Assembly: GCA_944322755.1 (NCBI GenBank)
Contig: CALUPY010000013.1
Coordinates: 1-61,535 of the forward strand
Direction: 5' to 3'
DNA length: 61,535 bases
From: Candidatus Gastranaerophilales bacterium
Lineage (GTDB): Bacteria; Cyanobacteriota; Vampirovibrionia; Gastranaerophilales; Gastranaerophilaceae
The translations under genes and the position numbers were made by a program. Every line of letters begins with the position of its first letter. Position 1 is the stretch's first letter. This document shows, in pieces, positions 53,538 to 61,535 of this stretch. The notes under the pieces were generated by a model, which was not told where the DNA came from, ran no database searches, and was given only the letters and a program-made list of their open reading frames with translations.

Positions 53538-53893
53538 ATAAATCTCCTTGTTCGATTAAAACCGCTATTCAGCTAATATTCTACCGAATATTTCAACTTT
53601 ATGCAAGTTTTGATTTTTGGAACTTATATACAGCTTTACACCAAATACACTCGTAATATAGATATAAAGTGATTGCGAACTGGTTTCGAAATCTTAGCGG
53701 ATTACAAGCTATGCTCCAAATTTGTAAGATTTAAGCATAAACTGCTAAATATGTAAATCTCTTTATATGCCGTGTTGCAGCCTAATGTTTCTGTTTTTTT
53801 ACTGTATAAATTTAAAATTATTGACTTTACAAAATATATTTTATTATAATATTTTAAATTATAGTTGGATTTAAATAGAATATAGGGGGACAA
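53538..53893. other. 356-base gap: repeat remnant and promoter
   Basis: This gap has no coding frame I trust. Around 53669-53695 (GCGAACTGGTTTCGAAATCT) it resembles the left end of the small element at 2393. An inverted repeat AAATCTTA / TAAGATTT encloses 28 bases (53690-53733). The right end carries the promoter at 53821-53850. Confidence 0.4.
53821..53850 (+). promoter_or_regulatory. Sigma-70 promoter of the M48 protease operon
   Basis: TTGACT (53821-53826), 18 bases, TATAAT (53845-53850). The start codon is 44 bases downstream with TAGGGGGA as ribosome site. Confidence 0.7.
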
Positions 53894-54574
53894 ATGAAAA
53901 GAATTGTATTATGCGTATTAATGCTGTTTTTGACTGTAAATTCATGTCTTGCGGATGAGCTAAGACTTGATTTGGAGAGCAAGTATCAGAAAAAAGTTAT
54001 GCAGGTCGGTTTTCGTATATTGAATGCCAACGGTATTGACAAAAGAATGATATTCTCTTATGAGCCTGATAAGCGTGTTAATGCTGTATCTTATTCAACT
54101 ACTAAAAATATAGTTGTATTTAAAGGAATAGTTCCGTATTTTGATTCAGATGACGAGCTTGCGGCTGTATTAAGCCATGAAATTGCTCACGGGCTGGATT
54201 TTCATGCCGGATTCTGGAGACGGATTGCAATGGCTTTTTCGTCGATAAAGTATGAAGAAAAAGCAGACAAAAAAGCTGTGGATATGATGGTGAATGCCGG
54301 TTATAATCCTGTTGCAATGATTGTGGCTTTGAATAAAATACTGCCGGAAGAAAACTGGTTTGAGAGAAGCGGGTCGCATCCTGTCGGTTCGGACAGACTT
54401 GCTTATATCTATGAATATATTTATGCAAAATATCCTGCATACCTTGTCGATAATGAATACAGAACGAATTTGTACTATCAGAACTTCTTATTGACATCCC
54501 AAAAAGACAGAGAGCTAATCAGAAAAAAATATGCGCAGCAGTATACTCCGGTCAGTAATGTACAATCAAAGTAA
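53894..54574 (+). CDS. Periplasmic M48-family metalloprotease
   Basis: The 226-residue protein has a signal peptide (RIVLCVLMLFLTVNSCLA) and a peptidase M48 domain: ELAAVLSHEIAHGLDFHAGF (~90-109) with HEIAH as zinc site, and YEEKADKKAVDMM (~119-131) with the third ligand in E-x3-D. RSGSHPVGSDRLAYI is the conserved C-terminal motif with H-P-x-x-x-x-R. Such small proteases (YcaL/LoiP-like) act in envelope quality control. It is followed after 9 bases by the gene at 54584, likely co-transcribed. Confidence 0.9.
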   Translation: MKRIVLCVLMLFLTVNSCLADELRLDLESKYQKKVMQVGFRILNANGIDKRMIFSYEPDKRVNAVSYSTTKNIVVFKGIVPYFDSDDELAAVLSHEIAHGLDFHAGFWRRIAMAFSSIKYEEKADKKAVDMMVNAGYNPVAMIVALNKILPEENWFERSGSHPVGSDRLAYIYEYIYAKYPAYLVDNEYRTNLYYQNFLLTSQKDRELIRKKYAQQYTPVSNVQSK

Positions 54575-54583
54575 GGGAATCTT

Positions 54584-55420
54584 ATGATATCGATATCTAT
54601 GCGCAAAATTCTAACGGCTGTTATACTTTCCATGTTTTTATCTATTCCTGCATTATCGCTCGATAATGGTAGTTATAAGGCGCAAAACTTTGTGACAAAA
54701 AACGGAATTGTATACGATGAGGCAGAGGTTTTATTGAAAGATTACGGCTTTAAAAAACGGACATACTCCGGTGTTTCTTTTGTCGATGAAGCAGAAAATG
54801 TTTTGTCAAAAAAAGGTTATAAAAAGCCTGTGCAAAAAAATATTATATATGAGGATATTCCTGTTAGAAAATCCGTATCGCAAAGACCTATATACAGTGC
54901 ACCAGTCTATAAAGAAGACACACTGCCTGCTGCAGATGGCGCAAAAAAAGTGTCATACAACGCTGAAATCCCCGCTGTCAGCGCAGTGCCAGTAAAAATA
55001 TCTACAGATAAAACAATTAAAAATACTGTAAAATTCTACAGAAAAAATCATGTAGTTTATACATATTCGCTTCCTCTTTTGAATACAAAATTTGAATTCA
55101 GAGTTGTAGAAGATGTTGTATTGAATAACAGGGTTGTTATTCCTAAAGGCACTCCTGTCTTTGGCTATGTGACTTTTAATACGTCTGCAGGCGAGTCTTT
55201 AGAAATATCAAGATTTTATTTTGAAAAAGACGGCAAAAGAGTAGAACTCCTCGGCACAATAGGAAACGGAGAATTTTCTTCAACAGGCAAGGTCTTGAAA
55301 AATCAGCCCGTTTCTCTTCTCTCTTTAGGTACTAGAACAAAAGCCCCGTTTATCAAACTTGGTACTCCTGCTTATATAAAAAAGAATCAGCCTTATATTA
55401 TATATTATGAGTATAAGTAA
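54584..55420 (+). CDS. Secreted protein with C-terminal TrbI/VirB10-like strand motif
   Basis: The 278-residue protein has a signal peptide (ILTAVILSMFLSIPALS). Two short related segments follow, VYDEAEVLLKDYGFKKR (~45) and FVDEAENVLSKKGYKKP (~66). A Pro/Ser/Lys-rich linker leads to a beta-rich C-terminal part (~150-278): RVVIPKGTPVFGYVTF then EISRFYFEKDGKRVELLG, which resembles the VirB10/TrbI core pattern, and is related in kind to the proteins at 37623 and 52380. It is not a conjugation gene by context. AAGGGA precedes ATG. Family unknown. Confidence 0.75.
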   Translation: MISISMRKILTAVILSMFLSIPALSLDNGSYKAQNFVTKNGIVYDEAEVLLKDYGFKKRTYSGVSFVDEAENVLSKKGYKKPVQKNIIYEDIPVRKSVSQRPIYSAPVYKEDTLPAADGAKKVSYNAEIPAVSAVPVKISTDKTIKNTVKFYRKNHVVYTYSLPLLNTKFEFRVVEDVVLNNRVVIPKGTPVFGYVTFNTSAGESLEISRFYFEKDGKRVELLGTIGNGEFSSTGKVLKNQPVSLLSLGTRTKAPFIKLGTPAYIKKNQPYIIYYEYK

Positions 55421-55520
55421 TGTAAATTTTTCTGCTGTTTTATGCAAATAAACAGCAAGTTTTTTTTATCATGGGGTTTATACATCTGGGTCCGTTTATA
55501 AAATCTTAAAGGTCACTGTG

Positions 55521-57194
55521 ATGTCAGTAAATTTTTCTGAAAAAAAAAACGCATTTAATACAATGCTAAATTCCGTACAACGCCCGCGTACGAATACTGA
55601 CGCTCCAAAAAACTCTGATTCAAAAAAGTTAAACGGAAAAATTGCCTCAGTGCAAATAAAAGATGTCCAGAGAGAAAAAAATAGCCACAGAGGTCTAATT
55701 GGATTGTCAATAGGAGCCAGTGTTCTTGGTGGAATAGCCGCTCTGTTTTTATTAACAAAAGGTTTTTCAGGCGGTTTTTACAGAAAAATATCAAACCTCT
55801 CCGATGAATTTAAAAAACGCGCCTATGACTTGAGCGCGGATGTGCAAAATCCGACAACCCTGCAAAAAATTAATCTCACTTTTGCAAAGGTTATGCAGCC
55901 TCTACTTGACAGCTTTCAGTCAATCTCTAATGTAAACGTTCTCAAAGACGGCGGGGTTATGCTTATCGCAAAATGGCTTAAACTCACGCCGGTTGTCGAT
56001 AAAATTAACAATGTTTTTAAGGGAATTGTTCTTAAAACCCAGAGAAATTCCTATAATGATGCAGAGTATGCTGTAATAAAGTTCGTAAATAATGTAGAAA
56101 AAATTGCGAAAAATTCCGGTAATAAAGAGCTTCTTGAGCTTGCTTCCGATATAAGAACGAAATATACACAGGTTTTCAGCACTGATTCGCATTTCGGCCG
56201 TTCCGAAAGATTCTGGGAGAGTATTAAACTGCTGCATGGACGGGTGTGGAATACGCTTTTGGAAACCAGAAAAAATAAGGATATATCTAAATACAAATCA
56301 TATATTACACTGGATATCACAGCACCCAAAAGACTGGGTATAAAAAAAGAGCTTCTGGAGGCGAAAAAAATCATAACAAACGGGATAGAGGACAACTATC
56401 GTGCATTAAAAAATGAACTAAAACGCATAAAAATCAATGTGAAAACAAATGATGAATATGCCGTTGAGTTTGTTCAACAGCTTTCAAAAGATTTTGAAAT
56501 TTACAGAAAACTCAACGGCACAAAAGAGGCTGCAGAACGTGCAGAAGTAGCCAAAAGAGCAGAAGAAACACTTGGTACTCTGATCTACTATATGCAAACT
56601 AACCGCAATATTGTTGATATAGAATTAGCCGCAAAAAATATTCGAAATATTTTAAATCCTGAGTTTAGCAAAAAGGGAAAAGCACAGGAGATTGTCACAA
56701 TTGTTAAAAATAAATTTGGAAAAAATTCCGAGGAATATAAAACAGTAACGCAAAATCTCGAAAATTTTTCAAAGAAACTGGACACTGCGATTAATACAGA
56801 AATGGATGCTTATGAAAAGATGTCAGAGCTCCGTGTAGGTTCTGCGCCTACTGATATCCTTGGAATCCTTGCTCCTATCGCTATTGCGACATGGCTTGTT
56901 ACGAGCGCGAAAACAAAAGACGAGCGTGTCTCAAAAATCCTTACCCAGGGAATCCCTATTATTGGCGGTATAGGCACAACATATTATGGTACAACAAGAA
57001 TGTTTACAGGCCCCAAAAATATAGCGATGGGTCTGGGAACGGCTTATGCGCTGAATATCATAGGTACGCAGTTCGATAACTGGTATAAATCTTATCGTGA
57101 AAAACAGTCTCTGTTTAAAACAACCCTCGCTTCTTTAAAAGCTTATCAGGAAAAATATAAGGATTCATCAGTTCAGTCTCAGGTAAATAAATAA
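55521..57194 (+). CDS. Large helical unknown protein (SF-x-G group relative)
   Basis: The 557-residue product starts MSVNFSEKKNAFNTM (ATG 55521 behind AAAGGT). A basic linker is followed by a membrane helix (GLSIGASVLGGIAALFLLTKGF, ~55-77), a long charged helical middle (~90-430) with RAEVAKRAEETLG, and C-terminal hydrophobic stretches (ILGILAPIAIATWLV; IPIIGGIGTTYYGTTR). The layout of short basic tail, membrane segment, long helices and C-terminal hydrophobic hairpin is like the SF-x-G proteins at 31536, 32315 and 43914. No family recognised. Confidence 0.72.
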   Translation: MSVNFSEKKNAFNTMLNSVQRPRTNTDAPKNSDSKKLNGKIASVQIKDVQREKNSHRGLIGLSIGASVLGGIAALFLLTKGFSGGFYRKISNLSDEFKKRAYDLSADVQNPTTLQKINLTFAKVMQPLLDSFQSISNVNVLKDGGVMLIAKWLKLTPVVDKINNVFKGIVLKTQRNSYNDAEYAVIKFVNNVEKIAKNSGNKELLELASDIRTKYTQVFSTDSHFGRSERFWESIKLLHGRVWNTLLETRKNKDISKYKSYITLDITAPKRLGIKKELLEAKKIITNGIEDNYRALKNELKRIKINVKTNDEYAVEFVQQLSKDFEIYRKLNGTKEAAERAEVAKRAEETLGTLIYYMQTNRNIVDIELAAKNIRNILNPEFSKKGKAQEIVTIVKNKFGKNSEEYKTVTQNLENFSKKLDTAINTEMDAYEKMSELRVGSAPTDILGILAPIAIATWLVTSAKTKDERVSKILTQGIPIIGGIGTTYYGTTRMFTGPKNIAMGLGTAYALNIIGTQFDNWYKSYREKQSLFKTTLASLKAYQEKYKDSSVQSQVNK

Positions 57195-57220
57195 AGGAGC
57201 TGTAATTTACAGCTCCTTGT
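57194..57220. terminator. Terminator between convergent genes
   Basis: AAGGAGCTGTA (57194-57204) pairs with TACAGCTCCTT (57208-57218); the stem begins at the stop codon of the plus-strand gene. Confidence 0.75.
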
Positions 57221-57223
57221 TTG

Positions 57224-58513
57224 TTAGTTTCTGCTTCCCATTTCTTCGTATTCTTCGACGGTAACGGTATTTGGCGCCTGGGCTTTTTCCTGCAGTCCTT
57301 TTTCAAGCAGCTGCGGTTGTTTTGCTATAAGAGCTGCATCTGCTTCTACAATATCGCGATTGTCAGCTATTGAGATAAGTCTTATTGTTGTTTCTGTCGG
57401 TGCACCTTCTTCGCCTACTGCCTCCTGCACATCATAGCTCGGCCAATCTTCGGGAAGTTTGTCAATAGTAGTGTATCCCATTTCGGTATCAAGACGTTTG
57501 TCTATTTCTTTTTTCAGTATGTCAGCCACATATTTTTTCTGGGATTTAAATCGGCACGGTATAACGACATTTGTGCCTATTACTTCTTCAGGGTCTTTTT
57601 TGTCGTACTTTTTAACGAGTTCTGCTGCGTAATGCATGTGCTCAATCTCGAATAACATAAACATTTCCCAGATTTTCTTTATTCGTTCATCAACTTCGTC
57701 TTCCATACAAGTATAATAGTTGCATACTTCTGTAAATTCGTGCAGCAGGAGTTTTTCATACATTGATTCGGTCGGGTCGATGAGAGATTCATACATGGAA
57801 ACGTGTTCTTCTTCCACATCGCAGATTTCTGCATAAGTTTCTCTTAGTATATCATTTCCGTATTGCATACCGTGTTCTGCATAGAAGTTGTGGGTTTGCT
57901 GTTCTCCTGCAACTAGTGTCAGGATGTTGACTTTTGTCTGTGGCGAGGCTGTATTTTTGTCATAGTGTTGTCTTAGCCTTATAGAGTTGTCATTGTGGTG
58001 ATTCTGTGTCGGTCTTCCTATCACGACATCTGTTTGTCCCTGAACAATATCAGACGGCTCTATTCCGTGTATCATATGCGCCCACTGACTGTATCTGTAC
58101 AGATGGTCGAAATCCTCGAGCAATCCGAAATCAAATGTTTCTTTAACATATTTGTCCGGTTCGTTTTGAGCAAGCCAGGCTGTCAAGTCTACGGCAACCT
58201 GCTCATATCCGAGAGTCGTCTCCAGCACTGACTGGTCGCATGGAGTCAGCCAGTTTACCGTAGTCTGCTGCATATCTTCTATTCTTCTTGTTTGGGCTAT
58301 AAATTTATTGACCTCTGTATCGTCTGAAAATCTTGCGAAAGCGTGTTTGAAATTCCATGCTTCCACTTCTATGCCGTTCATTAGTATTTGTCTTGTTCTT
58401 GTATAACAGTCCACTTCTGTTTTGTTAAACGGTTTTTCTGCTATATCATGCCAGGTTCTCAGTTGTTTTTCAACAGGTATTCCTTTTTCTTTCAGCGGAT
58501 TAAAAGTTGTCAT
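57224..58513 (-). CDS. Large ferritin-like di-iron domain protein
   Basis: The 429-residue protein has repeated Glu/His patterns of a ferritin-like four-helix bundle: GIEVEAWNFKHAF and RRIEDMQQTTVNW (~50-95), then a second set LVAGEQQTHNFYAEHG, DVEEEHVSMYESL, LHEFTEVCNY and MLFEIEHMHYAAEL (~205-310). EEEH and EIEH are the E-x-x-H metal pairs. The C-terminal ~110 residues are acidic and unstructured. It probably handles peroxide or iron, but the substrate is unknown. A stable hairpin lies just upstream of its ribosome site (58530-58563). No signal peptide. Confidence 0.78.
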   Translation of the reverse strand: MTTFNPLKEKGIPVEKQLRTWHDIAEKPFNKTEVDCYTRTRQILMNGIEVEAWNFKHAFARFSDDTEVNKFIAQTRRIEDMQQTTVNWLTPCDQSVLETTLGYEQVAVDLTAWLAQNEPDKYVKETFDFGLLEDFDHLYRYSQWAHMIHGIEPSDIVQGQTDVVIGRPTQNHHNDNSIRLRQHYDKNTASPQTKVNILTLVAGEQQTHNFYAEHGMQYGNDILRETYAEICDVEEEHVSMYESLIDPTESMYEKLLLHEFTEVCNYYTCMEDEVDERIKKIWEMFMLFEIEHMHYAAELVKKYDKKDPEEVIGTNVVIPCRFKSQKKYVADILKKEIDKRLDTEMGYTTIDKLPEDWPSYDVQEAVGEEGAPTETTIRLISIADNRDIVEADAALIAKQPQLLEKGLQEKAQAPNTVTVEEYEEMGSRN

Positions 58514-58529
58514 TTCTTATTCCTTTCTT

Positions 58530-58563
58530 AAATACGGCGTACGCATTGCATACGCTCGTATTT
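58530..58563 (-). promoter_or_regulatory. Hairpin/palindrome in the 5' leader of the ferritin-like gene
   Basis: AAATACG-GCGTA (58530-58541) pairs with TACGC-t-CGTATTT (58551-58563) across a 9-base loop, one base bulged. It sits 17-50 bases before the start, next to AAAGGAA. It could be an operator palindrome (CGTACGC / GCATACG core) or an RNA element that controls translation. Confidence 0.45.
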
Positions 58564-58712
58564 TAAGTCTTAGAGGCTCTGGAAACATTCACCCTATGGT
58601 CAGGTGTATACTAATCTTTTGTTTAATAGTATAATTTGTATAAAAGAATGACATGTACTCCCGTTTTATTCGGGCAGATGCAAATATTTTTCTTTAACGG
58701 AGGTTTTGAAGA

Positions 58713-59651
58713 ATGATTTTAATTACAGGAGGAGCCGGTTTTATAGGTAGTCATTTATGCGAAAAGCTTCTCAATGAGGGAGAGGATATTATCTGTCTTG
58801 ACAATTTTTTTACCGGTTCAAAGGATAATATAAGACATTTGCTTGATAATAAAAAGTTTGAACTTGTCCGGCATGATATTACCAAAGAATATATGGCGGA
58901 AGTGAAACAGATTTACAACTTGGCATGTCCTGCAAGTCCTGTACATTATCAATATAACCCCATAAAAACAATAAAAACCTCTGTTCTTGGCGTTACGAAC
59001 ATGCTCGGACTTGCAAAGCGCTGCAAGGCAAGGATTCTGCAAGCTTCCACAAGTGAAGTATACGGCGATCCCAAAGTTCATCCCCAGACAGAAAACTACT
59101 GGGGTAATGTAAATCCCATCGGCATAAGAAGCTGTTATGACGAAGGAAAAAGGGTTGCTGAGACCCTGATGATGGACTATCACAGACAAAATGGTGTTGA
59201 TATTAGGATTATCAGGATTTTTAATACATACGGCCCTAGAATGGCAGAAAATGACGGACGCGTTGTCTCGAACTTTATAGTGCAGGCTTTGAAAAACGAA
59301 GATATTACTGTATACGGCGACGGTATGCAGACCCGTTCTTTCTGCTATGTTGATGATCTTGTCGACGGGGCGATAAAAATGATGAATAATGATAAAGGTT
59401 TTATAGGGCCTGTAAATCTCGGAAATACAGCAGAAACTCCGATTATAGATTTTGCAAAAATTATAATTGAATTGACGGGCAGCCGCTCAAAGATTGTGCA
59501 TAAACCCCTGCCGTCAGATGATCCGACCCAAAGACGCCCGGATATATCACTTGCAAAAGAAATGCTCGAATGGGAACCGTCTACGGAGCTTCGTACAGGA
59601 TTGAAAAAAACAATAGAATACTTTGATAAAAAACTAAAAGGAGAAATATAA
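58713..59651 (+). CDS. uxs: UDP-glucuronate decarboxylase (UDP-xylose synthase)
   Basis: Uxs converts UDP-glucuronate to UDP-xylose. The 312-residue SDR protein begins [19 protein letters not shown] (NAD loop). [20 protein letters not shown] is the signature of the UXS group, [10 protein letters not shown] carries the catalytic Ser/Thr region and [11 protein letters not shown] the Y-x-x-x-K pair. [10 protein letters not shown] and [18 protein letters not shown] follow. Its stop overlaps the ugd start (TAATG), and the ugd product supplies the substrate, so the two form a metabolic operon for UDP-xylose, used in surface polysaccharide. GGAGG precedes the ATG. Confidence 0.94.
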   Translation: MILITGGAGFIGSHLCEKLLNEGEDIICLDNFFTGSKDNIRHLLDNKKFELVRHDITKEYMAEVKQIYNLACPASPVHYQYNPIKTIKTSVLGVTNMLGLAKRCKARILQASTSEVYGDPKVHPQTENYWGNVNPIGIRSCYDEGKRVAETLMMDYHRQNGVDIRIIRIFNTYGPRMAENDGRVVSNFIVQALKNEDITVYGDGMQTRSFCYVDDLVDGAIKMMNNDKGFIGPVNLGNTAETPIIDFAKIIIELTGSRSKIVHKPLPSDDPTQRRPDISLAKEMLEWEPSTELRTGLKKTIEYFDKKLKGEI

Positions 59652-60973
59652 TGAAGGTATGTGTAGTCGGAACAGGTTATGTCGGTCTTGTGGCAGGTAC
59701 ATGTCTGGCGGAGATGGGCAATGATGTTATTTGCGTTGATAATGACAAAAATAAGCTTGAACAGTTGTGGAAGGGGATTGTGCCGATATATGAACCCGGG
59801 CTGGAGGAATTGATTAAGGTCAATGTTAGTGAAGGCAGGCTGAAATTCACTGATGATTTAAAATCTGCTGTTGAAAAATCTCTGATTTGTTTTATTGCCG
59901 TTGGAACACCTCAGGGCGAGGACGGCTCGGCTGATTTGAAATATGTTTTTGACGTGGCGGAAAGTATCGGAAAATCTCTGAACGGGTACAAGGTTATTGT
60001 GGACAAATCCACAGTTCCCGTTGGCACCGCTGAAAAAGTTACAAAAATTATTGCAAAAAATACTTCATTTGATTTCGATGTTGTTTCAAACCCTGAATTC
60101 CTAAAACAAGGCGCAGCTGTTGATGACTTTCTGAAACCGGATAGAGTGGTTATTGGCTCAAATTCACATAGAGCGACAGAAATTATGCAGGAGTTGTATT
60201 CTCCGTTTTTGAGAACCGGAAATCCTGTTATACTAATGGATGTAAAATCTGCCGAGATGACAAAATATGCTGCAAATTCTTTTCTTGCGGTGAAAATATC
60301 TTATGCAAACGAAATCGCAAATATATGTGAAAAGGTCGGTGCAGACGCGGAAATGGTCAGAATCGGAATGTGTTCTGACAAGAGAATCGGATCTCAGTTT
60401 TTGTTTGCAGGGCTTGGCTACGGCGGAAGCTGTTTTCCAAAGGATGTAAAGGCAATGATAAAAACTGCTAAAGATTACGGCTGTTCACATGAGCTTTTGG
60501 AATCAGCCGATAGAGTGAACAAAGAACAGAGACGAATATTTATTGAAAAAATAAAAAAATATTTTAAAAATGAACTTAATGGAAAAACGTTCGCCATATG
60601 GGGGCTTGCTTTTAAGCCTAAAACAAACGATATGAGAGAAGCTCCGTCAATTACTATTATTAATGCTTTACTTGAAGCAGGAGCAAAGGTTAAGGCGTAC
60701 GACCCAAAGGCAATGGAGCTTGCTTATTCTATATTCGGGGACAAAATTGAGTATTGCAAAAATGCTTATGCTGCACTGGATGATGCAGATGCACTTTTGC
60801 TTTTAACGGAATGGAATGAGTTCAGACGTCCTGATTTTGATAAAATTAAACAGCTATTGAAACAGCCGGTAATCTTTGACGGCAGAAATCAATATAGTCC
60901 CAAACGTCTTGCAGAAAAAGGCTTTGCGTATATCTGCGTGGGCAAACCGTTTCTTGAGACTGTTGCAAGATAA
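59651..60973 (+). CDS. ugd: UDP-glucose 6-dehydrogenase
   Basis: Ugd oxidises UDP-glucose to UDP-glucuronate with two NAD. The 440-residue protein has [21 protein letters not shown] as Rossmann start (written here as two parts, [11 protein letters not shown] and GLVAGTCLAE), VDKSTVPVGTAEKV, PEFLKQGAAVDDFLKPDRVV, and the catalytic Cys in GYGGSCFPKDVKAM (~260). WGLAFKPKTNDMREAP starts the C-terminal domain. It is coupled to uxs. No sugar transferase genes are in view, so the end product is unknown. Confidence 0.96.
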   Translation: MKVCVVGTGYVGLVAGTCLAEMGNDVICVDNDKNKLEQLWKGIVPIYEPGLEELIKVNVSEGRLKFTDDLKSAVEKSLICFIAVGTPQGEDGSADLKYVFDVAESIGKSLNGYKVIVDKSTVPVGTAEKVTKIIAKNTSFDFDVVSNPEFLKQGAAVDDFLKPDRVVIGSNSHRATEIMQELYSPFLRTGNPVILMDVKSAEMTKYAANSFLAVKISYANEIANICEKVGADAEMVRIGMCSDKRIGSQFLFAGLGYGGSCFPKDVKAMIKTAKDYGCSHELLESADRVNKEQRRIFIEKIKKYFKNELNGKTFAIWGLAFKPKTNDMREAPSITIINALLEAGAKVKAYDPKAMELAYSIFGDKIEYCKNAYAALDDADALLLLTEWNEFRRPDFDKIKQLLKQPVIFDGRNQYSPKRLAEKGFAYICVGKPFLETVAR

Positions 60974-60988
60974 ATAAAAACTATTGCG

Positions 60989-61385
60989 TTGTGTTTTCAG
61001 AATGAACTTTGCTGTTTGGGTTCTATTTTAGCTTCTTTGTGTGAGAATCTCAGTGGGCTATCTGCCACAAGATATAAATTACTTCCTCTGACGTTTGAGA
61101 GAGTTGTGAGGCTTGGAGCGAGTACTGACAAAACCAAACTAGTGACGGAGTTGAGCAAGAAGGATATTCAAGGCCTTGCCCAGCAACTTGTCATCCTCAA
61201 GCACCAAATCCGGAACAAAGCAACAATCGAGTATGTTCAGGATCTTGCAAACGCCGCAATTTATATACTCCCCCCCCCGAGCCTGTAAGATGCTTAATAC
61301 GGAAATATTAAAGCTGACACAAACGCCTGTCGCTTCAGCAGGACAGCTTGTATTGAGAGAAAAGTACATTTTGTTTTCCCCCTAA
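60989..61385 (+). pseudogene. Frameshifted small gene or remnant with a C9 tract
   Basis: A frame from 60989 (TTG, no ribosome site) gives a helical stretch ELSKKDIQGLAQQLVILKHQ and EYVQDLANAAIYIL and stops just after a run of nine C (61270-61278). Removing one C continues it as RACKMLNTEILKLTQTPVAS and QLVLREKYILFSP to the stop at 61385. The DNA is richer in G and C than neighbouring genes. I recognise no family. It may be a decayed gene, an imported fragment or a C-tract phase-variable gene. Confidence 0.35.
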
Positions 61386-61411
61386 CCCCATTAGGTAAAG
61401 GGGTTAGGGGG
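61378..61411. repeat. Perfect 12-base inverted repeat CCCCCTAACCCC
   Basis: CCCCCTAACCCC (61378-61389), ten-base loop, GGGGTTAGGGGG (61400-61411). Short G/C-rich palindromes of this kind are often dispersed repeats. The following bases are A/T-rich but not a T tract, so a terminator role is doubtful. Confidence 0.7.
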
Positions 61412-61436
61412 AGAATAATTGAAATGCAATCTACAG

Positions 61437-61535
61437 CCCCGCCCGAATCCGCCTCTTGGATTACGGGCGCTCGCAAAAAGCGTGGTTTTTGCTCGCATGG
61501 GCACTTGCTTCGCATCGTGCCCGCCCGAATCCGCT
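61437..61535. repeat. GC-rich hairpin repeat region (copy 2), cut by the right edge
   Basis: Three hairpins follow one another: CGCCCG-AATCC / GGATT-a-CGGGCG (61440-61469), GCAAAAA / TTTTTGC with loop GCGTGG (61474-61493), and GGGCAC / GTGCCC (61500-61523). The 15-base start CCCGCCCGAATCCGC (61438-61452) recurs at 61520-61534, so the unit is 82 bases and a tandem copy begins at the edge. The AAAAGCGTGGTTTT core is shared with 38375-38390. Confidence 0.65.

Noticed and set aside
53702-53893. 63-codon minus-strand frame in the gap before the M48 protease
   Set aside because: It is AT-driven, overlaps the strong plus-strand promoter and has no ribosome site.

Overview
The window looks like chromosome from a gut Vampirovibrionia (Melainabacteria), probably order Gastranaerophilales: a non-photosynthetic, Gram-negative relative of Cyanobacteria. 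This is an inference from gene content; no rRNA gene is present. The strongest clues are an OmpR-type response regulator that reads like cyanobacterial RpaB/Ycf27 (40838-41590), a membrane-anchored YvcK/CofD of cyanobacterial layout, an SLH-domain envelope protein, a plant/cyanobacterial-type glutamate-cysteine ligase, and several lineage-type protein families (MG[LM]AASQAR proteins, SF-x-G proteins). Outer-membrane parts (TolC, an autotransporter-like protein) confirm a diderm cell. I see no tRNA, rRNA, CRISPR array, intact insertion sequence or prophage.

Layout. 1-2181: 5' part of an autotransporter-like adhesin on the minus strand, with a one-base frameshift in its signal peptide. 2182-2612: regulatory/repeat region with an RpaB HLR1-like box and a small inverted-repeat element. 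2613-7376: pxpA, yvcK, panB, panC and a membrane protein in one direction. 8271-12287: a cluster of unfamiliar proteins, three of which share conserved N- and C-termini around a variable middle (flagellin-like architecture), with a sigma-28-like promoter in front. 12351-14921: a tiny gene, a radical-SAM-like protein without its cluster cysteines, and a tandem pair of SFHG proteins. 15032-20664: gap, then an EmrAB-TolC-type drug efflux system with its MarR regulator and a palindromic operator. 20731-22692: a large putative zinc metalloprotease with a textbook sigma-28 promoter near its 5' end. 22664-26960: LD-carboxypeptidase, dnaX, fliD. 27098-31252: glutathione synthesis (gshA-like, gshB), a glyoxalase and gdhA. 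31536-33208: two unknown proteins. 33300-38309: lipoprotein, hemW, rnhC, NAD-IDH, cinA C-terminal domain and a secreted protein. 38310-38841: GC-rich hairpin repeats. 38842-43713: a c-di-GMP GGDEF/HD-GYP protein, the RpaB homologue and thrS. 43914-47436: a large SFKG protein with internal duplication and a LysM protein. 47560-49171: nanE plus a ROK kinase (N-acetylmannosamine use). 49289-57194: MscS channel, TPR, holin-like, SLH, M48 protease and secreted/unknown proteins. 57224-60973: ferritin-like protein, then uxs-ugd for UDP-xylose synthesis. 60974-61535: a frameshifted gene remnant with a C9 tract and palindromic repeats.

How it fits together. Most of the window is housekeeping (pantothenate, central carbon, glutathione, translation, replication, nucleotide sugars). 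The unusual part is a possible sigma-28/flagellar-export regulon: FliD is encoded here without other flagellar genes, a sigma-28-type promoter precedes the conserved-ends cluster, and another lies at the start of the metalloprotease gene. Together these suggest filament-like or effector proteins exported through a flagellar-type secretion apparatus. A second theme is RpaB signalling, with both the regulator and a candidate HLR1 target site in the same window.
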